From Phocoena phocoena (lineage: Eukaryota; Chordata; Mammalia; Artiodactyla; Phocoenidae), in contig NC_089238.1 of the NCBI RefSeq assembly GCF_963924675.1, positions 59,426,799-59,490,798 of the forward strand: a stretch of 64,000 nt of DNA, given 5' to 3'. Of the stretch, positions 62,111 to 64,000 are shown piece by piece (the stretch's first letter is position 1; each line of letters begins with the position of its first letter). The notes below the pieces were generated by a model. The model ran no database searches. It saw only the letters and a program-made list of their open reading frames with translations, and was not told the DNA's origin. Made by a program: the position numbers and the translations under genes.

Positions 62111-63180
62111 TCGACACTCTCTGTCTGTAGGATCCGTGAGGCCCGAGGGGTCGCCGTGGCTGTGCCGCCCTGCGCTGGGGCTGGACCACTCTGAGCCTCA
62201 GTTTTCTCATCTATGAAACGGGCGGAAGTGGTGGAAGAGACCTGCCCCTGTGCGGAGCCAGTTAGCGAGGGTCCCCAGAGTGTATGTTGTTGTTGTTGTG
62301 GGTGAAGGTGGGGGAGGCCCGTTTGGGGGCGGCGTCTCCCAGACGCCGGGGTGGCTGCCGCTAAGCTTCAGCCGCAGACAGTCCTTCAAGGGACAGTAAC
62401 TGTGCCCCTGCGGGGTCCTGGCAGGCCTCCTTCCAGGTGTGAGCAGTTAGGATGTACCTTCGGCCCTGCGCCCTCCGGGGAGAAGTGCAGGGGCCTCTGG
62501 TGGCAGCCGGGGTGATAACAGGTCCTCTTGGTAGCCGTGCCTCCCCGAGAACAGGAGAGGCTGTCTCGGGCACATCTGAGCTTCAGCCCCATGTTCCTCG
62601 GGGCCCTGAGACGTCTTGGGCTTTGTTCTGAGCTTTCCTTTCATTGCAAAGACGTGGAGTCCGCAGCCCCCGTGAGAGGAGGTCTCTGGAGGAGGGTAGA
62701 CAGTGCAGTAGCGGGTTTCGTGCATGCCTCTCAGTGCCCACCTTCCTGCGTGCTCCTCTCTGAGGCCAAGCCTGAATTCCGGGTGCAGAGCTCTCTGGGA
62801 GGTGAACCTGGTGGGGCGGTGAGGGTTGCTGTCACTTTCCTCAAAGTCAGCTGCCGCGCACTACATCTGCCAGGCAGGCCCCTGTGTCGGGACATCATCT
62901 GTCTGCCCTCGGCAGCTCCCCTCCCACACCCCCAAATACGATTCTCCAACTTGGCTGGAGAGAAACTGGGGCTGAGAGAAGTCAGGTGACCCCATCATTC
63001 ACTCACCTGCAGCCTCTCTGCCAGGCTTGAGACTGGCACTGCCCATAAGGGGGTTAATGAGAGATGCTTTTTCCAGGAGAGCCTGTAGCCCAAGGAGGGC
63101 TGCTGGGAAGAGTGGAGGCGTTCCTGCCTTTGAGCTCCTCCGGCCATATTTTATTTTATTTATTTATTTCTTTTTCTAGG
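62111..63180. other. Probable DEF8 intron 1
   Basis: No exon is supported. It contains a MIR-like TGAGCCTCAGTTTTCTCATC stretch near 62190 and otherwise unremarkable single-copy sequence. Confidence 0.45.
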
Positions 63181-63184
63181 TAGG

Positions 63185-63663
63185 GCCTGAGAACCTGTGC
63201 TTTTTATTTATTTATCTTTTAAATTGAAGTACAGTTGATTTACAACGTTCTTTAAGTTTCTGGTGTACAGCAAAGTGATTCAGTTAAATATATAGATATA
63301 GATAGATAGATTCTGCTTCATATTCTTTTCCATTATGGTTTATTACAGGATGTGGAATCTAGTTCCCTGTGCTATACAGTAGGACCTTGTTGTTTATCCA
63401 TTCTATATAGAATAGTTTGCATCTGCTAACCCCAAACGCTCAATCCAACCCCCCACTCCTTCCCCCTTGGCAACCACAAGTCTGTTCTCTATGTGAGTCT
63501 GTTTCTGTTTCATAGATAAGTTCATTTGTGTCATAGTTTAGATTCCATATATAAGTGATATCATCTGGTATTTGTCTTTCTCTTTCTGACTTATTTCACT
63601 TAGTGTGATAATCTCTAGGTCCATCCATGTTGCTACAAATGGCATTATTTCATTCTTTTTTTT
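63185..63663 (-). mobile_element. Cetartiodactyl L1 3' end (reverse)
   Basis: In the + strand it reads AAGTACAGTTGATTTACAAC, then GTACAGCAAAGTGATTCAG, CCTGTGCTATACAGTAGGAC and TCCATCCATGTTGCTACAAA. This is the reverse of the L1 ORF2 C-terminus and 3' end found across cetartiodactyls. It is cut at a T-run by the next insertion. Confidence 0.88.
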
Positions 63664-64000
63664 TTGAGATTTAAAAGTGATTTCTTTATTTCCAGTTCCT
63701 ACTGATTTCATTTCTCACATACACTCTTTAAGAAATAAAGGACGAAGTAGGAAATTAAAGTACATTAATAAAGACACAGCAGTGTTTACAACACACACCC
63801 ATGTCATCACATCCTCTTGTTAAGTGCTGTATGTTTCCCATGCTCAGGCCTCACTGGACAAATTCCGTTTGTCTAAAACAGTAAACTGTCACCCTGTGGT
63901 CCAATAGATGGGTGAAAAAAAATACTTTTGCAATTCCCTGGGGACAGGACAGGGTTATACACTGGTTGAGCCACAGTATCCAGGCTGCACAGGTAAAGAG
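63653..64000 (-). pseudogene. Probable processed retrocopy, 3' end only (source not identified)
   Basis: Read on the minus strand, the sequence ends GGAAATAAAGAAATCAC and then a run of A, so an AATAAA signal lies about 20 bases before a poly-A tail. It sits within the reversed L1 and runs off the window. Its UTR-like sequence is not one I recognise. Confidence 0.5.

Noticed and set aside
61582..62130. Open frame of 182 codons in the putative DEF8 island
   Set aside because: It bears no resemblance to the DEF8 protein start and is Gly/Arg-rich, as expected for CpG-island DNA.

Overview
This is nuclear DNA from a mammal, most likely a cetacean. It holds GT-AG spliced genes, CpG islands and old L1, MIR and hAT fossils. 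It also carries about a dozen tRNA-derived SINEs of the CHR type (cetacean/hippo/ruminant), several with target-site duplications. The Bov-A/Bov-tA and BovB repeats that dominate ruminant genomes were not seen. The species itself cannot be read from the sequence. The locus is the conserved segment equivalent to human 16q24.3. Gene order, all on the + strand, is SPIRE2 (5' end missing), TCF25, MC1R, TUBB3, then a CpG island with a candidate first exon of DEF8. Layout: 1-939 is SPIRE2 intron. 940-14238 holds 13 SPIRE2 coding exons (609 residues), with the 3' UTR to about 15065. 15066-17100 is intergenic with old repeats. 17100-18150 is the TCF25 CpG island. 17643-39138 holds 18 TCF25 coding exons that join to exactly 676 codons plus stop. 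39260-42900 is intergenic. 43070-44020 is the single-exon MC1R. 44600-46700 is intergenic. 46740-47480 is the TUBB3 CpG island. 47089-55067 holds the four TUBB3 coding exons (450 aa). 55410-61600 is repeat-rich intergenic DNA. 61640-62110 is the putative DEF8 island. 63190-64000 is an antisense L1 end followed by the tail of a probable processed retrocopy. The genes are neighbours rather than a pathway: SPIRE2 nucleates actin on vesicles, TCF25 works in ribosome-associated quality control, MC1R is the melanocyte melanocortin receptor and TUBB3 is neuronal beta-III tubulin. One documented link in human is intergenic splicing from MC1R into TUBB3, and a matching splice donor overlaps the MC1R stop codon here. 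I found no undescribed multi-gene system. The strongest unusual signal is in MC1R. The frame is intact, but it has lost the codon for the conserved TM3 Asn between the two ligand-binding Asp residues, gained a Pro in TM6 and a Lys in TM7, and lost the C-terminal palmitoylated Cys. Other notable items are a 20-bp minisatellite that starts inside a SPIRE2 exon and multiplies its 5' splice site, a near-consensus RE1/REST site in TUBB3 intron 1, CTCF-like sites around MC1R and TUBB3, and a doubled CACGTG palindrome in a TCF25 intron. Comparisons with human and cow rest on remembered family sequences, not on a search.
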